Shown: positions 11,457-24,455, counted from the first letter of the stretch. The stretch: 64,000 nucleotides of DNA from Lantana camara (GCA_037501455.1 CM074864.1:24360001-24424000), one strand, 5' to 3'. Made by a program: numbers and translations. The notes: generated from the letters alone by a model not told the origin.

Positions 11457-13534
11457 TGTTGGGAATAGTACCCTAGAAAGCTGTTATGCTTTGGGACTTT
11501 CCCTATATCACATAAAATCTTTGAATAATATACAAATGATTGTAATCACAGGTGAACACTTCTTATGTACCATTAAGTGTTTTGAGTATTTCCATTACGT
11601 GTGCATAACTAGAACTCCCCTAATCCGATGAGGTCGTTAAGAACTTTGTCATTATGGGAATGACACATCAAACAAGTTTTTAACTCCATAGGCGAGGATT
11701 AGAAACTTCTCCAAGTCAATGAGGGCGACAGACAGTGGGACTGTCGACTTTGCCTCTGTTGAGACTTGTTTATGTAGTTGTGTCCTTAAGAAGGATCATC
11801 TTATTTCATGGGGTGAAAAGTTCATAAGATTGATATTACACAATACACAAGGGTGCTTGTTATAAGAACAAGTTCACTGAGAGTGCCCCGCGTGAGAAGA
11901 TTCCTAAATGGGAAAGGACGTTACTAGAACTTCTAGATTAGGAAATATCTCACATGTCAATGACGTGAGAAATTAATCCTTAGACTTGAGATTCCACATT
12001 GTCTCATATGAGCTAACTCTGTAATCTTTGATATAGGCTCAAAAGGGTGTCGCCGTATAGACACCTGAACCACGGCCTATGTTGGGATTACACAAGTGGC
12101 ATATGAGAATTGTTGGAATCAATAAAGGACCTACACTTGTTATAGGCAAGATGATCTCTTATTACACAAGTCATTCATGTTCCATCCAAAAATCCTTGCG
12201 CAAGGTGGTTAGATCCAGACATCAAGAAAGTGGGGTTTTCTTGGATTGAGATCAAATGGAATATGAAGGGAGCTTTGTTTTAAGATTAAGATTAGTAGGA
12301 CTTTCCATATTCCCATGCCCTAGATCTTAATCGAGAGATAGGATGGTAGGAGGATCGTATCCCACATGATGTCATTGACTGAAAGGTTCTTTCGAATATA
12401 CATTCACATTTCGGGTAGGGGTCACACACCTGTTGCTAGACTATGGTCGTGTGATCTGTGGGGTAATTAATTAATAAATTATTAATTAGTTAGGCTCACT
12501 ACTAATTGAAAATGAACCTAGAGGGTCACACACAAATATCGGGTTCAAAGGGTATTGTTAGAAAGATCAAGTAATTGATCGAAATGAGACCACATGAGTA
12601 TGGTACATGTGTGGGAGTCGAGAGCACGTTTGGACGCGTGGATCCAATTGAAGAATTGGACCATGTGTTGATTAATTCGAGAATTAATTATAAAGCCCAA
12701 ATATAATTAATTGGAGAATTAATTATATAGCCAAATGAAATTAATTGAAGAATTAATTTTAGTCCGTTAGAGTTAATTAGTGAATTAATTCTAAAGTCCT
12801 TGATGGAATTAATTGGAGAATTAATTCTAAGTTTATAATTATTTAGTTGTTCTAATTTGATTAGAATAAATAAATATCTTCTTTTTTATTATTCTAATAG
12901 AGTATTAATTCTAATATGATTAGAATAAATATTATTGGGATGAGATATTTAATTATTACTAGAATAATTAAGTATTCCTAATTTAGTTAGGAGCTCTTTC
13001 CCTAGAAAATAAATATCTTATTTTAGATAAGACATTATTTACTTGGAGAGAAAGAAAGAACAGAAGAAAAAGTCAAAGTAGGAGACCATCTCCTACAAGC
13101 AACTAGGGTTTCGAACCCTAAACTATAAAAGGATAAGGGGTTCGAAAATTTGGACTTACGCGTGATGTACGATTCATGCACAACCTACAAGGAATTTTGG
13201 GGATAATTCTCTTGCTCTCTTTTCTCGTTTCTTGTTTCTTTATTATGCATGTTATAGTACTAGTATACTCACTAACATGATTTAAATCTAAGCTGGTGAG
13301 GATTAATAATCTAGAGAATTTCTACTTTGGAATCTCGAAGAAAGAACCGATCAAGAAATGGGGATTCATGCCTCATGAAGAACGTTTGAGGGCAGCTCAA
13401 AACGTTTCAAGAAAGCTTCAATTGTTGTAAGTTTCTTGACATCCCATAAGTTTTAAAAAGAACATTGCAAGATCACGATCCCTTTTGGAAAATTTTTTAA
13501 AATTTCGTTGCTTTAACTCTGCTGTTTTCCAACA
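11457..13534 (+). repeat. 3' LTR of Copia I (2078 bp)
   Basis: Starts TGTTGGG directly after the polypurine tract and ends TTTTCCAACA. It is related to the A and B LTRs but in the opposite orientation. A TATAAAA box lies at 13124-13130. Runs of AATTAATT-rich sequence at 12650-12900 have expanded relative to B. The five bases after it (AATAC, 13535-13539) are the candidate right target duplication. Confidence 0.88.
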
Positions 13535-13561
13535 AATACATACCAAACACGTATGTAAATA

Positions 13562-13616
<55 letters not shown>

Positions 13617-14359
13617 GTAAGTCGCATAGGGGCTTAAAACATATTCAGGGTTGTAGGTCATATTAACTTAAAGAAAGAAACCTCACCTTGACGAACAAAC
13701 CGAACGAACAAGCCCAAAGCACACCTACGGAGCGGCTCCACACCCACGAACTAATCCACTCGAACAATCTAATAAGAGAGACAACATTAAAACTCAAACT
13801 GAACCAAAGAAATGCTCAGAAAATGCATATGGAAGTAAAATGATGCAATGCTTGTCATATAAGTTCATACTTAGGCATATCGAAGCAATTAGCATAATAT
13901 CACTCAAATAATTCACAAATTAAACATACAACGCGTCAAATAAACTCATGAAATATCATATTATAGAAAATCATAAGCATTTATAAGTTTAAAGTTCATA
14001 AAGAAGGCAATAGATGTAAGAAAGCATCGAACGTTGAATATAAATAGTCATAAGGGCATATGAGAGCATATAAGACCGGAATTCGTAAACGAGCATCTAA
14101 AATAAACTATAAATTCATAACATACAACTTAACAAATAATATGACATGTTAGTAAAGCATACAAACCATAAACGATGCATAAAGATCATGCAAAGCATGA
14201 ACGAAGCAAGGAAACTACAAGGCCGCACAACAGTCTCAAAACTGCCCCAAAAATAGGTAGCGGCCGTGACCAAAATTACTCTTGCACGATTGTGGCCTCG
14301 ATCACCTCTGCAACCTGTAACAAATGAAGCTAAAACAGGGCAAAACTGGTGAGGGAGAA
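13535..14359 (-). repeat. Reversed Gypsy LTR fragment N
   Basis: Read on the minus strand, this is colinear with the middle of the E LTR: the palindrome-rich GGCCGTG area (about 14260-14300), then the 'tttgttcgtcaaggtgaggttt' block (about 13680-13705), then the 'aagcccctatgcgacttacgt' block (13612-13640). Copia I cuts its left end and Gypsy E its right end. It is among the oldest layers of the left block. Confidence 0.65.
13564..13613. repeat. (TA)n microsatellite
   Basis: About 25 TA units inside LTR fragment N, at the spot where other Gypsy LTRs have a shorter TATATA run after 'gcgacttacgt'. It makes a spurious Tyr-Ile frame on the minus strand. Confidence 0.95.
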
Positions 14360-15412
14360 TGTGACACCCCGAGTTTTCGTCCGTCCAGGTTTGTTGTCAA
14401 AAGTGAGCTAAGTGCGCTTTTAAATTATTTAACTATGCATTTATGTGTATATTATAATGTTTATATGTTATACTTGATTTATATGAATTATTTGTTAAGT
14501 GTTTTATTTGAATTTTTGAACGTTTAGCCCCCGTTTGACCCCATTTTTAACCCGTTTGACCCCGTACTTGTTTTCGGTTTTGTTAACAACTTGATATGCA
14601 TGATATTTATGTGTTATGAATTCTTTATGAGCTCGTTTTATATTTTAGAACTCATTTGTTGTGGTCTTTCACCATTTATTTGTTTTGGGGACTCGAGGGC
14701 CTAAAGGAGTTTTAGCACACCTTGTGTTCCGGACGGCATAACTTGATCTCGAGAATTCGGATTTGAATTCTGAAAGTGGATCTGGACTCATAATGGAAAT
14801 TGGGAGCTTATGAACCTAGCCTTGTATTTTTCTAAGCCCTTTTGAGACTCTGAAACATGTCCAAAACGTGAGCCTCGCGCAGCTTTGCCACCTTTTACGG
14901 TTTTAGGCATAACTATCTCGTTTATTAACCAAATGACCCGATCCTTGAGCCTACTTAACCCTAACTCAACCCTCTACCCCCAACCCCATTTTGCTTAGAA
15001 GCTAAGAAGAAGGGAAAAACACAGCCAAGAGGAGAAGATAAGTGGGAACCCATCACTATTCACATTCTTGGAGATTTTGAGCTCAATCTTCTTCGTTTCT
15101 TCTCTGATTCAAAAGGTAAGCATATGTTCTTTTTTCTCATCTTGTTTTGGTTCTTTGTGATCACTCTAGATTCCTTAATGCATATATGATCATGAATTTG
15201 AGGTATGAGTTGTGTATGATGAACCACCATAGCTGCACTTCATGAAAAGCTTGGAGATATGTGTTTGAATTCCATCTTTTGCATTGTGTTCTGGCTGCGT
15301 TTTTGGAGTGTCTTTATGCCTTGTGTTGCTGCTATAAACTACTGCATATTCCCCTACCCTTCTTCCCTACCGAACACGTTGCTGCTGCTATGAAATTTTG
15401 GGGAAGAAAGGT

Positions 15413-15600
15413 AACACGGCCGCACCCACATTTCATGCAAAATGGGCGAGGCCGTGTTGATGTTTCGACCTTGTGGTTTGAATTTATTTAAATCGGACAC
15501 GGCCGTCTCCATTTTGAACTAAGAACCAACATGGCCGTGTCCTACTTTCGAGATTGATTTTTAATTCCTATTTTCACAGCTGACAGCCGTGCTAGGTGGA
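15413..15600 (+). repeat. Palindrome cluster in Gypsy E LTR
   Basis: Short GC-centred inverted words based on ACACGGCCGTGT lie at about 15413-15427, 15445-15460, 15495-15510, 15528-15542 and 15584-15596. The location is equivalent to the palindrome clusters of LTRs D, F, G, H, J and K. Confidence 0.65.
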
Positions 15601-15867
15601 AGAGATTACATGTTGGTTCATTTCATATATGTAGCTGCATGTATATATATTATATATATGTGTTATATTGATTACATGCAGGTGTGTATATGTATAAATG
15701 TATATTATATATGTATTATTATTTGAATTACATGCATGTGAATTTGAAATGTGCTGCTATGTGTATATATTAATTGCAAAGCTACTAAATATATGTATAT
15801 GTTATAGTATATATATGTCATGCATTATTTGTTTAATTCCTTTGGTAAACTTTGAAACCTATGCAGA

Positions 15868-15874
<7 letters not shown>

Positions 15875-15925
<51 letters not shown>
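15875..15925. repeat. (TA)n microsatellite in the E LTR
   Basis: About 25 TA units, preceded by a TATATG-rich stretch from 15640. It lies downstream of the palindrome cluster. Confidence 0.95.
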
Positions 15926-15931
<6 letters not shown>

Positions 15932-17655
15932 ATAAGTCTAGCATTTAATTTATTGATTGTTTGGTTTAGTTTTTTTTTAGAAATTTGGGATTGCATACTT
16001 GGCTTTCGTGATTCGTTTTGTGCTTTCTAATGCCTTCTTTATGAACTTTAAACTTATAAATGGCCGTAGTATGCTACTATATGATATGTTATGAGTTATT
16101 AACGTGTTATGATTTTGGTTTTTTAATTATTTACGTGATATTTTGATATTTGCTTCGATATGCCTAAGCGTGAAATTATATGAAGTGCATTGCATCATAT
16201 GCATTCAATTGCATTTGCCGAGCGTTTCCTTGGTTCATTTTGAGTCTAAGTGTTGTCCTCTTGTTTAGATTGTTCGAGTAGAGTTGCTCGTTGGTGTGGA
16301 GCTGCTCCACAGTTGTGTTTTGATCTTGCTCATTCGGTTTGTTCATCGAGGTGAGGTTTCTTTCTTTTAGTTACTATGACCTATAACCCTAAATGTGTTT
16401 TAAGCCCACATGCGACCTACGTATTTATATATATATTTAGATACATGTTTGATATGTATTTTGTGGGAATTGGCCCGTTTACTATGAAACCATTTGTAAA
16501 CACTTTTATATATATATACGTAGATATATTATCGTTTATTTGTTTTGAAAAGGGTTGGTGTGTGTGATATAAATGTGAATACATAGCGAGGTTTGACTTT
16601 GAAAGATAAGTCTTTGATATGAATATGAATATCTGAGTTTGAGTTTGAATCTGGACCCCGGAGAAGTGGGTAAGGGAGACCCGGGATAGCCATAGGGTCG
16701 CCGGTTATCACCCCTGTGCACATTCTCCAATTTGATAGGATCACCCCTGAACCCACTAGGAGATTAGTGGGGGATGGAATCCTCGGGTGTAAGGGTTATG
16801 AAACTCACGTCCCACACATAAAGTTTGGATAGTTAGGGTGTGCACAAACCTTTTATCACCTGGTGTTGGGGATGGTACGTTTGATTTTGATTTCGTTTGA
16901 ATTTGAATATGAGTTTGAATCTGATATAAAAGAGGTTGGTTTGAGAACTCGTACTCGCCGAGTTAGTTTGAGTTTGTTTATGAATTTGATTCGTGCGACG
17001 GGAGTGGATTTCTAATTATTAAAATTTGTGGATTTTGGCCTTCGGGCTAACTCTTCTTCAATATATAGTATCAAGGGATCAAAATGTTTTAGATTACAAA
17101 AACCATGCCCCGGTTCATGAATATTATGACTTTGAATATGCTCTGCTCTTATGCATATGTACGTGTACGTGGGTTAGCTCCCTCACCAGTCTTTAGGACT
17201 GACCCTTATCGTTGTTCCCCTTTGGTTTTGAGTTGCAGGTGCAGGATTCGGTTTGAGCTAGGCGGCAGTTTTCCTTTGGGTTATTCTAGTCTAGTTGTTC
17301 GAGTCTTTTGTATTTTGCATCTTTATTCTTTTGCTTTGGTATTTTGGATATATGTATAAGATTATGATTATGAATATGATTTGGAAATCTTGGAGACTTG
17401 TATAATTTATTTGGCCCTAGAGTGGCATAGCATGTATATCTTGTATTAGTTAAACATGTACGATAGTATTTGTTGATCATGTTGCTTCCGTGTATTTTTG
17501 ATTTTATTTGCATGCTCTATATTAGGGTCTAGACCGCCTAGCTTAGGTGAGATTTTTTTTGTCTTCCGTTCGCCAAGGCTTGGTGCTTGTGCGGAGTTTC
17601 TATTTTGTTACACATGTCGGGCTACGGTGCGGGGGATGTAGTGCCCTTCGCTCCG

Positions 17656-17660
17656 GGGTG
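17656..17660. repeat. Target-site duplication GGGTG of Copia B (left)
   Basis: GGGTG at 17656-17660 and again at 26016-26020 exactly flanks Copia B. Removing B and one copy restores the typical Gypsy LTR end followed by CTACA, so B inserted 5 bp before the end of E's LTR. Confidence 0.95.
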
Positions 17661-19605
17661 TGTCGGAAAACAGGAATCAGAAAGCAGCGGAAATTTAAAT
17701 ATTTTCCAACAAAAAGGATCGAAACTCGCAATCATGAATCCGAATTCGTAGAGATTAGAAATTTACTTTTCAATAATCTTTCTTGAAGCGTTTCAAGCCA
17801 CCCAAGAACGCTCTTCTAGCGGCTTGATCTCCTCTCCTTGGTAAAGCTCGAATCTTTAAAAACATCCAACTTGAAGCTCTCTAGAGATAGTCCACCAACT
17901 TGACTACAATCTAACTAGTAAGGATGCTAGTTCTCTAGTTAGTGTTTAGGCTTAACCTAGGGTTTATTTGATCTTGGAGAAAGGATGGTGTTCAACACAT
18001 GAACCAAAAGAATTGTCAATTTTTTTTCTAAGGGGAGCTCGAGCTCCCCTATATATAGGAAGGAGAGGGGCGGCCGAACCTAGTCTATTGGACTAAGGAT
18101 TTGGTCCCTCTCTCTTATTACTTGATCATCAAGTAATTCCAAACTTTGACTTTTGAATTCTAATTCAAATCAACTTTTAAGAGAGTTAAAATATCGAAAC
18201 CCCCTTTTGGATAATTTTATACTTTATTTATTAATAAATAAATAACTTATTTTATCTAATTAATTAATTCGTAATTAATTAAATAGATTATTTTTCTCCA
18301 AAATAAGTCTTTCCTTTTAATTCAAAAATTAAACCAAAGTCTATTAAATAATTAACACATTAATTATTTAATACATATAATATATATATACACGTGTGAG
18401 ACACGTGTCCCAAGGACACGTACAACTCACGTGACCCACACGTGTGATTCACACATGTGGAACCCTCTCGGCATGATCAACTCGTTTAATCATTTTAAAG
18501 CCTTAACTCATGCAACCAAGTTGTTGTGTGTGACCCTCTAGGTTCTCAATTCAATTAGCAGTGACCCCAATTAATTAATTCACTAATTAATTAATCAGTC
18601 CATAGATTAAACGACCATAGTCTAGCAAAAGGTGTTTAACCACTAGCTGAATTGGAATGCCTCGATTTGACAGAACCTTTAAGTCATTGATTCATGTGAG
18701 ATACAATCCTCCTACTTACTATCTCTCAAGCAAGATCTAGGGCAAGGGAATAATCAGAACCCTAATAATCTGGTCTTAAAGCTAAGTGCATTTCATATCT
18801 ATTTGATCTCAATCCAAGAAACCCTTTTCTTGATGTCTTGATCCACTGCCTTGGCCAAGGACTCCATATGGCATATGAATGACTTACACAATAAGAGATC
18901 ACCTTGCAAATGTAAGTGTAGGTCCTTTCTTGATTCTCATTCACTTTCATGAGTCACCTGTGCAGCCCCAGCATAAGCCTTGAATCAGTTGTCTAAGGCG
19001 ACACCCTTTAAAGCTTATACCTAAAACTACAGAGTTAACTCATAAAGTGACATGTAACCTCAAGTCTAAGGATCAATTAATCACATCAATGACTCGTGAG
19101 ATATTTCCTAATCTGGAAGTTTCCATTTCCTAAAATAGAAACTTCCTTTCCCATTTAGGAATCTTCTCACACGGGGCACCTCAGTGAACTTACTTATGGA
19201 AGTAAGCACCCTCATGTATCACGCACGTATCAACTATACACTTTGCACCTCTATGAAACAAGGTGGTCCTTCTTAAGGGCGTGATCCCTCAAGCAAGCCT
19301 TAGAGGAGTCAGGTCGACACTTCCACTGTCTGTAGGACTCATCGGCTTGGAGTATTTTACTAATCATGACTTATGTGATATAAGGCTCGTTTCATGAACC
19401 ATTTCACCTAAGTGGTAGAGTCCTAAAGTCACCAGGATTAGGGGAGTTCTCATACATGCACAGCTAAAGTAAACACATACCAAACAAGAGCATATAAAGA
19501 AGTGTTGCCTTAATTCGTTATTTTATTCAAAGATTATCTGCGATTACAATAAGGAAAAGTACAAAAGGGATATACAATCGGCTTTCTAGGGCACTATTCC
19601 TAACA
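17661..19605 (-). repeat. 3' LTR of Copia B (1945 bp)
   Basis: Bounded by TGTCGG (a mutated TGTTGG) at 17661 and CTAACA at 19605. It carries the same TATATATA box (18050-18057), flanking palindrome (18032-18049) and CACGTG cluster (about 18390-18460, partly eroded) as the other LTR. Confidence 0.93.
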
Positions 19606-19621
19606 ATCTCCCACTTGCCCA
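19606..19621 (-). promoter_or_regulatory. Polypurine tract of Copia B
   Basis: The minus strand reads TGGGCAAGTGGGAGAT immediately before the 3' LTR. It serves as the plus-strand primer in this family. Confidence 0.85.
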
Positions 19622-19741
19622 TCAAAGCCATTCTAAAGCTACTCTAAGTCCCATCTTCTGAAGATGACCTTGGAAAGCTTCTCGACTAAGGGGTTTAGTA
19701 AGTGGATCTGCCACGTTCTCTGCTGATGAGACCCACTCAAT

Positions 19742-21625
19742 TTACACATCTCCTATTTTGATAATATCACGGATTAGGTGATACTTCCTCATAATGTGCT
19801 TGGTCCGTTGGTGAGATCTTGGTTCTCTTGCTTGAGCAACCGCCCCAGTGTTGTCACAAAACACAGTAATGAGGTCTTTCATACTAGGAACAACATTCAA
19901 CTCTTGAATGAAGTTTCTAATCCAAACACCTTCCTTAGCTGCATCATTTGTAGCTAAGTATTCGGCCTCAGTGGTCGAATCTGCAGTGGTCGTTTGCTTG
20001 GAACTCTTCCAACTCATTGCTCCGCCGTTTAGGTAGAAAATGTATCCTGACATTGACTTAAAATCATCTAAGTCAGATGCAAAGCTTGCATCGCAGTATC
20101 TTTCAAAAGTAAGATCTTTCTGACCTCCGTAAACTAAGAATAAATCCTTAGTACTTTTCAAGTACTTAAGAATATTCTTCACGGCAGTCCAGTGACCATC
20201 TCCAGGGTCAGATTGGAAACGACTTGCTACACTAAGTGCATAAGCCACATCCGGTCGAGTACATAACATTGCATACATTATGCTACCTATTGCTGATGCA
20301 TAAGGTGTATGAGCCATTATTTCCTTCTCAAGGTTAGTCTTAGGACACATCATCTTAGAAAGACATGCTCCTACACTAATAGGAAGGTTCTTAACCTTTG
20401 CTGACTCCATATTGAATCTCTTCAATACTTTGTCAATGTACATCGACTGCGATAGTCCTATTAACCTTCTAGATCTATCTCGATAGATTTTAATTCCAAG
20501 GATACAGGACGCATCACCAAGATCTTTCATCTTGAATTAGTTCGATAACCATAACTTAGTCACATTCATGTCATCCTTCGAATTCCCAATAAGAAGGATG
20601 TCATCAACATAAAGTACTAAGAATTACACTGAGGTCTCCAATTCCTTTCTATACACACATGATTCATTCGAAATTTGAATGAAGCCAAACGCTTTGACTG
20701 ATTCATCAAATCGAATGTTCCAATTCCTAGAAGCCTGTTTCAATCCATAGATTGATCTATGGAGTTTGCAAACCTTTTGCTCACTACCACTGAATGTGAA
20801 ACCTATGGGTTGCTCCATATAAATGTCTTTATCAATGTCACCATTGAGAAAGGCAGTTTTCACATCCATTTGCCATATCTCATAGTCATAATATGCAACA
20901 ATGGCAAGTATGATCCGAATAGACTTTTGCATTGTAACTGGTGAAAAGGTTTCATCAAAGTCCACGCCTGGTCTTTGAGTGAATCCTTTTGTAACCAGTC
21001 TTGCTTTGTAGGCTGCAATGCTTCCATCAACTCCAAGCTTTCTCTTAAAGATCCATTTGCAACCTATGGGTTTGACCCCATCAGGCAAATCTACCAAGGT
21101 CTAAACTTGGTTGGAGTTCATGGAATCCATTTCGGATTTCATGGCTTCTATCCACTGTTCAGAGTCAGAATCTGAAAGTGCCTCCTTATATGTTAAAGGA
21201 TCATTTTCCTTTTGAGAGATCTCATGGAAGAATCCATACCATCTCTCCGGCTGTCTAGGAGCGGGTTCAGAACGCCTTAGAGGAGGATTTATGTGTGTAT
21301 CGAAATTCGTGATTGGTTGTGGTTGATCAGAAGGGGATGTTTCTTCAGTGGGTGGCATGGGGCCACTTTGTACTTCCTCTAATTCTATGATCTTGCCTTT
21401 CTTTTCTTTAAGGAACGGTTCCTCAAGAAAAGTGGCATTTCTGGAAACAAACACCTTTTGCTCAGGTTGATCATAGAAGTAGTATCCTATGAATTCCTTA
21501 GGATAACCTACAAAGCAGCATAAGTTAGAACAAGATTCTAACTTATCTCCCACTGTCCTCTTCACGTAAGCAAGACAACCCCAAATTCTTAAGTAAGAAT
21601 AACTAGGGATTTTACCATGCCACAT
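19742..21625 (-). pseudogene. Copia B pol, C-terminal part: integrase end, reverse transcriptase, RNase H
   Basis: Three readable pieces lie in one frame, separated by nonsense codons. Piece 21625-21101 is the integrase C-terminal region, with WGCLAYVKR and FVGYPKE motifs. Piece 21097-20624 is the N-terminal reverse transcriptase with GCKWIFKRK, YKARLV and WQMDVKTAFLNG. The catalytic YVDDILL box sits at about 20611-20588, just after a stop. Piece 20530-19742 is the reverse transcriptase thumb and RNase H, with CDASFASD, TEAEYLA and HIMRKYH. Stops are TAG 21103-21101, TAA 20626-20624, TAA 20539-20537 and TAA 19744-19742. In an intact relative this would be one polyprotein that copies element RNA into DNA. 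Confidence 0.92.
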
Positions 21626-21651
21626 TTCATAGGGCGTTTTGGGGACTGACT

Positions 21652-22023
21652 TTAGGGAACTAGATTCAAAATCTTTGTTGCACTTTCTAGGGCATAACCC
21701 CAGAAAGAAGGTGGTAAGTCAGTGAAACTCATCATGGAATGAACCATATCGAGTAGGGTTCGATTCCTTCTCTCAGAAACTCCATTGAGTTGAGGAGTTC
21801 CCGGAAGAGTCCACTGAGAGATAATCCCATTATCTTTTAGATGACTAAGAAATTCTTCACTAAGATACTCGCCTCCTCGATCAGATCGAAGTGCTTTGAT
21901 CTTGTGACCAGTTTGGTTCTCAACCTCCTTTTGAAATTCTAGGAATTTCTGAAAAGCTTCACAACCGGTATCAAGTACCCAAGAACTAGAATTAATAGAA
22001 AGATTTACTTTAACGAGAAACAT
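21652..22023 (-). pseudogene. Copia B protease stub fused to integrase core
   Basis: The frame begins just upstream of the aspartic protease active-site word WVLDTGC and then jumps directly into the middle of the integrase core (EFQKEVENQTG, RSDRGGEYLS, NGVSERRNRTLLD, PPSFWGYALE). In complete Copia elements these two points are separated by most of the protease, the GAG-pre-integrase HHCC zinc finger and the first third of integrase, several hundred codons. The first catalytic Asp of the DDE triad is therefore absent; the second Asp and the Glu regions are still readable. A frameshift near 21650 separates it from the next pol piece. Confidence 0.9.
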
Positions 22024-22049
22024 ACCTGTCTTTAGAGTAGCCTAGTACT

Positions 22050-22857
22050 CTAGGCAGTTTCTCCTCCAATGTCTCGCTTTGCCACAATGGAAGCAAACAT
22101 GCTCTTTCTGATCACGTTTCTTCTTTTGGGCCTTTCCCTTCGAAATGCCACCAGTGGGCCTAAGGGGTTTCTTCTTCTTCTTTTGAGCTTTCTAGCCCTT
22201 ACCTTTAGAAAGCCCAGAAGAGGAAAATTGAGCATTCACCGTCAGAACCTTATTGTCCTTCTTGATCGTGCTTTCAGCAATCACAAGATGACTAATCAGC
22301 TCAGCTACAATAGCACCAGCATAATTTATATTCAAGTTAAGGACAAATGGGTTGAATGATGATGGGAGCGAGGCTAGCAGCAAGTCCACTGAAAGCCCAT
22401 CTTTCAGTGGCATGTCCATGGAAGCAAGTTTCTCAGTAAGGGCGAGAAACTTGAGTCCATATTCATGGACACTTGAACCTTCCCTCATTCTCAAGTGGAA
22501 CAATTCCTTTGAAGTGTTATACCTTATAACACGTTCATGAAGGAGGTAAAGTTGCTCTAAGTGGTCGTAAATCTCCCAAGCAAATTCCATGGCCTCATGT
22601 TGCCTTTGCAAGTCCGGAGACATGTTAGCCAACATAAGGCAACAGGCTTGGAGATTATCATCCTTCCACTTCTGGATCGCGTCCCGCTCGGCTGGAGTGG
22701 GAGCTTCCCCTTCGGGACTAGGCTCCCCTTCGAAGAGAACATAAGTTCTCTTCTCAGAATCTAAAATGATTTTTAGATTCCTCAGCCAATCAGAATAGTT
22801 GGGACCAGTCAACTTGTTTGACTCGAGGATCAATACAAGGCGGTTTTTGGTTACCAT
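22050..22857 (-). pseudogene. Copia B gag with CCHC zinc knuckle, one nonsense codon
   Basis: The ATG at 22857 opens a 221-codon frame with the usual Copia gag layout. An N-terminal part holds KLTGPNYSDWLRN, followed by the UBN2-type gag domain (residues about 60-190, with LHERV, ELFHLRMREG and FLALTEKLASM), then a Ser/Lys-rich tail. A TAG at 22194-22192 ends it early. Reading on in the same frame gives a basic stretch and an intact zinc knuckle C-x2-C-x4-H-x4-C (CFHCGKARHW...) near 22100-22060, which normally binds element RNA. The protein would form the particle shell. Frame and order match the protease stub that follows. Confidence 0.9.
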
Positions 22858-24085
22858 TTCAAAACACGTAGAGAATCACAGAATCTACGACCTAAATGGT
22901 AAAATAGAGAACTAGTGAGCATGCTGAATTATAAGGATATACAAAAGATAAGGTCGTTAATCTAATGTAGCTCCCACTGTTTTTCAAAGATCTATAATTC
23001 ACAAAGATCTAAGAGGAACACACTTCCCAATGGGTACTAAGATAATTACACGGGGCATACCACGGCCTTAGACAATTACACGGGGCATACCCCGGCCTCA
23101 AAAACAGTAATATGGAAAGCTACATAATAAATCACAAAACAGTACGCACATAAGTGAGGCTCCAACCTCAATTGAAAAACGCAACTATAAGGCTCCAACC
23201 CCAAATGTAAACCATCTATGTGCATAAATGTAAAGCATACAAAGACTAGTACCCATGATCACCTAACATGCTTTTGCGAGAATTTAAACTTAGCCAACAA
23301 ATTAAAATTCCTGTTTCAAGTCCTAATGACTTAAAACACGACTTGATGCGAGTCTTGTTCATAAAAGTTTTCAATAAATCCCAAATTACTAAAACTAATA
23401 AAAATCCAATTAATTTTTGAAAATTAATAATTTTATCAAAGGTGTAGTTTCCCAAAATTATAAACCGTTTCTATTTCTCAAAAATCTCAATTTTAAAATC
23501 TATTAAAATTAAATACTAATAAAACAAAATTTTTAATAATCAAAATAAAATTAAAATCGGGACTGGATTGTACAAAATACGAAAATGGATTACGAGGGAA
23601 AGACGGGGCCCGTACGTGAAGGGGCTGCACGCGTAAAAAGCGCACGCGCGGCCCCTCTCGGCCAATGGCGGGCGATCCCGCCCAGAAGGCCTCCCGCGCG
23701 GTTGCTGGAGGGACTGGGCGCAAGGCCCTGCGCACGCCTAGGTCAGGCGGGCGGCGGCGCGCGAGGCCCTCGGAGCGATACCTTCTCGTGCGGGGTTTCG
23801 CGTGTTCGTCGTAATCCGGGTTTTTATTTCGTGTTTTCGTTCAAAAGCAAAACCAATCCAAGAAATCCAAAAATAGTTTATATAGTTTCAAATCTAAAAC
23901 TGTTTTAAAAACAAATTTTAACAAAACAGTTTTCAGAAACTTTCAGGCAAAAATACAATTTCGTAATTGAGGGTTTCTAAAACAGTTACAAATACCTAAT
24001 CGCATCAAGCCTAAGAATTTCTACCAATTTCAGAATAATTGAGACGAATCAGAAACACGATCAACGAGGTGGATCTGGTACCACT
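22858..24085 (-). other. Leader and primer-binding site of Copia B
   Basis: The untranslated region between the 5' LTR and gag. The primer-binding site complement lies at 24071-24083; it reads TGGTACCAGATCC on the minus strand, two changes from the initiator-Met consensus. A GC-rich island (about 23600-23790) with CCCGCGCGG hairpins matches the island of Copia A. Short repeats of CGGGGCATACC occur at 23050 and 23083. A 107-codon frame at 23585-23908 on the plus strand is a GC-composition artefact. Confidence 0.75.
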
Positions 24086-24455
24086 TGTTGGAAAACAAGA
24101 ATCAGAAAGCAGCGGAAATTTAAATATTTTCCAATAAAAAGGATCGAAACTCATAATCGTGAATCCGAATTCGTAGAGATTAGAAACTTACTTTTCAATA
24201 ATCTTTCTTGAAGCGTTTCAAGCCACCCAAGAACGCTCTCCTCGCGACTTGATCCCCTCTCCTTGGTAAAGCTCGAATCTTTAAAAACTTCTAACTTGAA
24301 GCTCTCTGGAGATAGTCCACCAACTTGACTACAATCTAACTAGTAAGGATGCTAGTTCTCTAGTTAGTGTTTAGGCTTAACCTAGGGTTTATTTGATCTT
24401 GGAGAAAGGATGGTGTTCAACACATGAACCAAAAGAATTGTCAATTTTTTTCTAA

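Larger units (their letters stand above)
14360..17660 (+). repeat. 5' LTR of Gypsy E, main part
   Basis: Begins TGTGACACCCCG, the variant LTR start used by this family (others start TGTAACGCC or TGTAACATCCC). It continues beyond Copia B with the last bases CTACA at 26021-26025. Without B the LTR is about 3.3 kb. A primer-binding site follows at 26034, so this is the 5' LTR of a plus-strand element. It carries GGTAAG at 15115, a mini-exon-like block at 16269-16350 and the conserved 'ctttaggactgaccc' block at 17193. The five bases before the LTR are GAGAA; E's far end is lost, so its target duplication cannot be checked. Confidence 0.85.

Noticed and set aside
13418..13627. Frame with a Tyr-Ile repeat (also 15698-16030)
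   Set aside because: Translation of (TA)n microsatellites.
23585..23908. 107-codon Arg/Pro-rich frame
   Set aside because: GC-rich leader island of Copia B on the opposite strand; composition effect.
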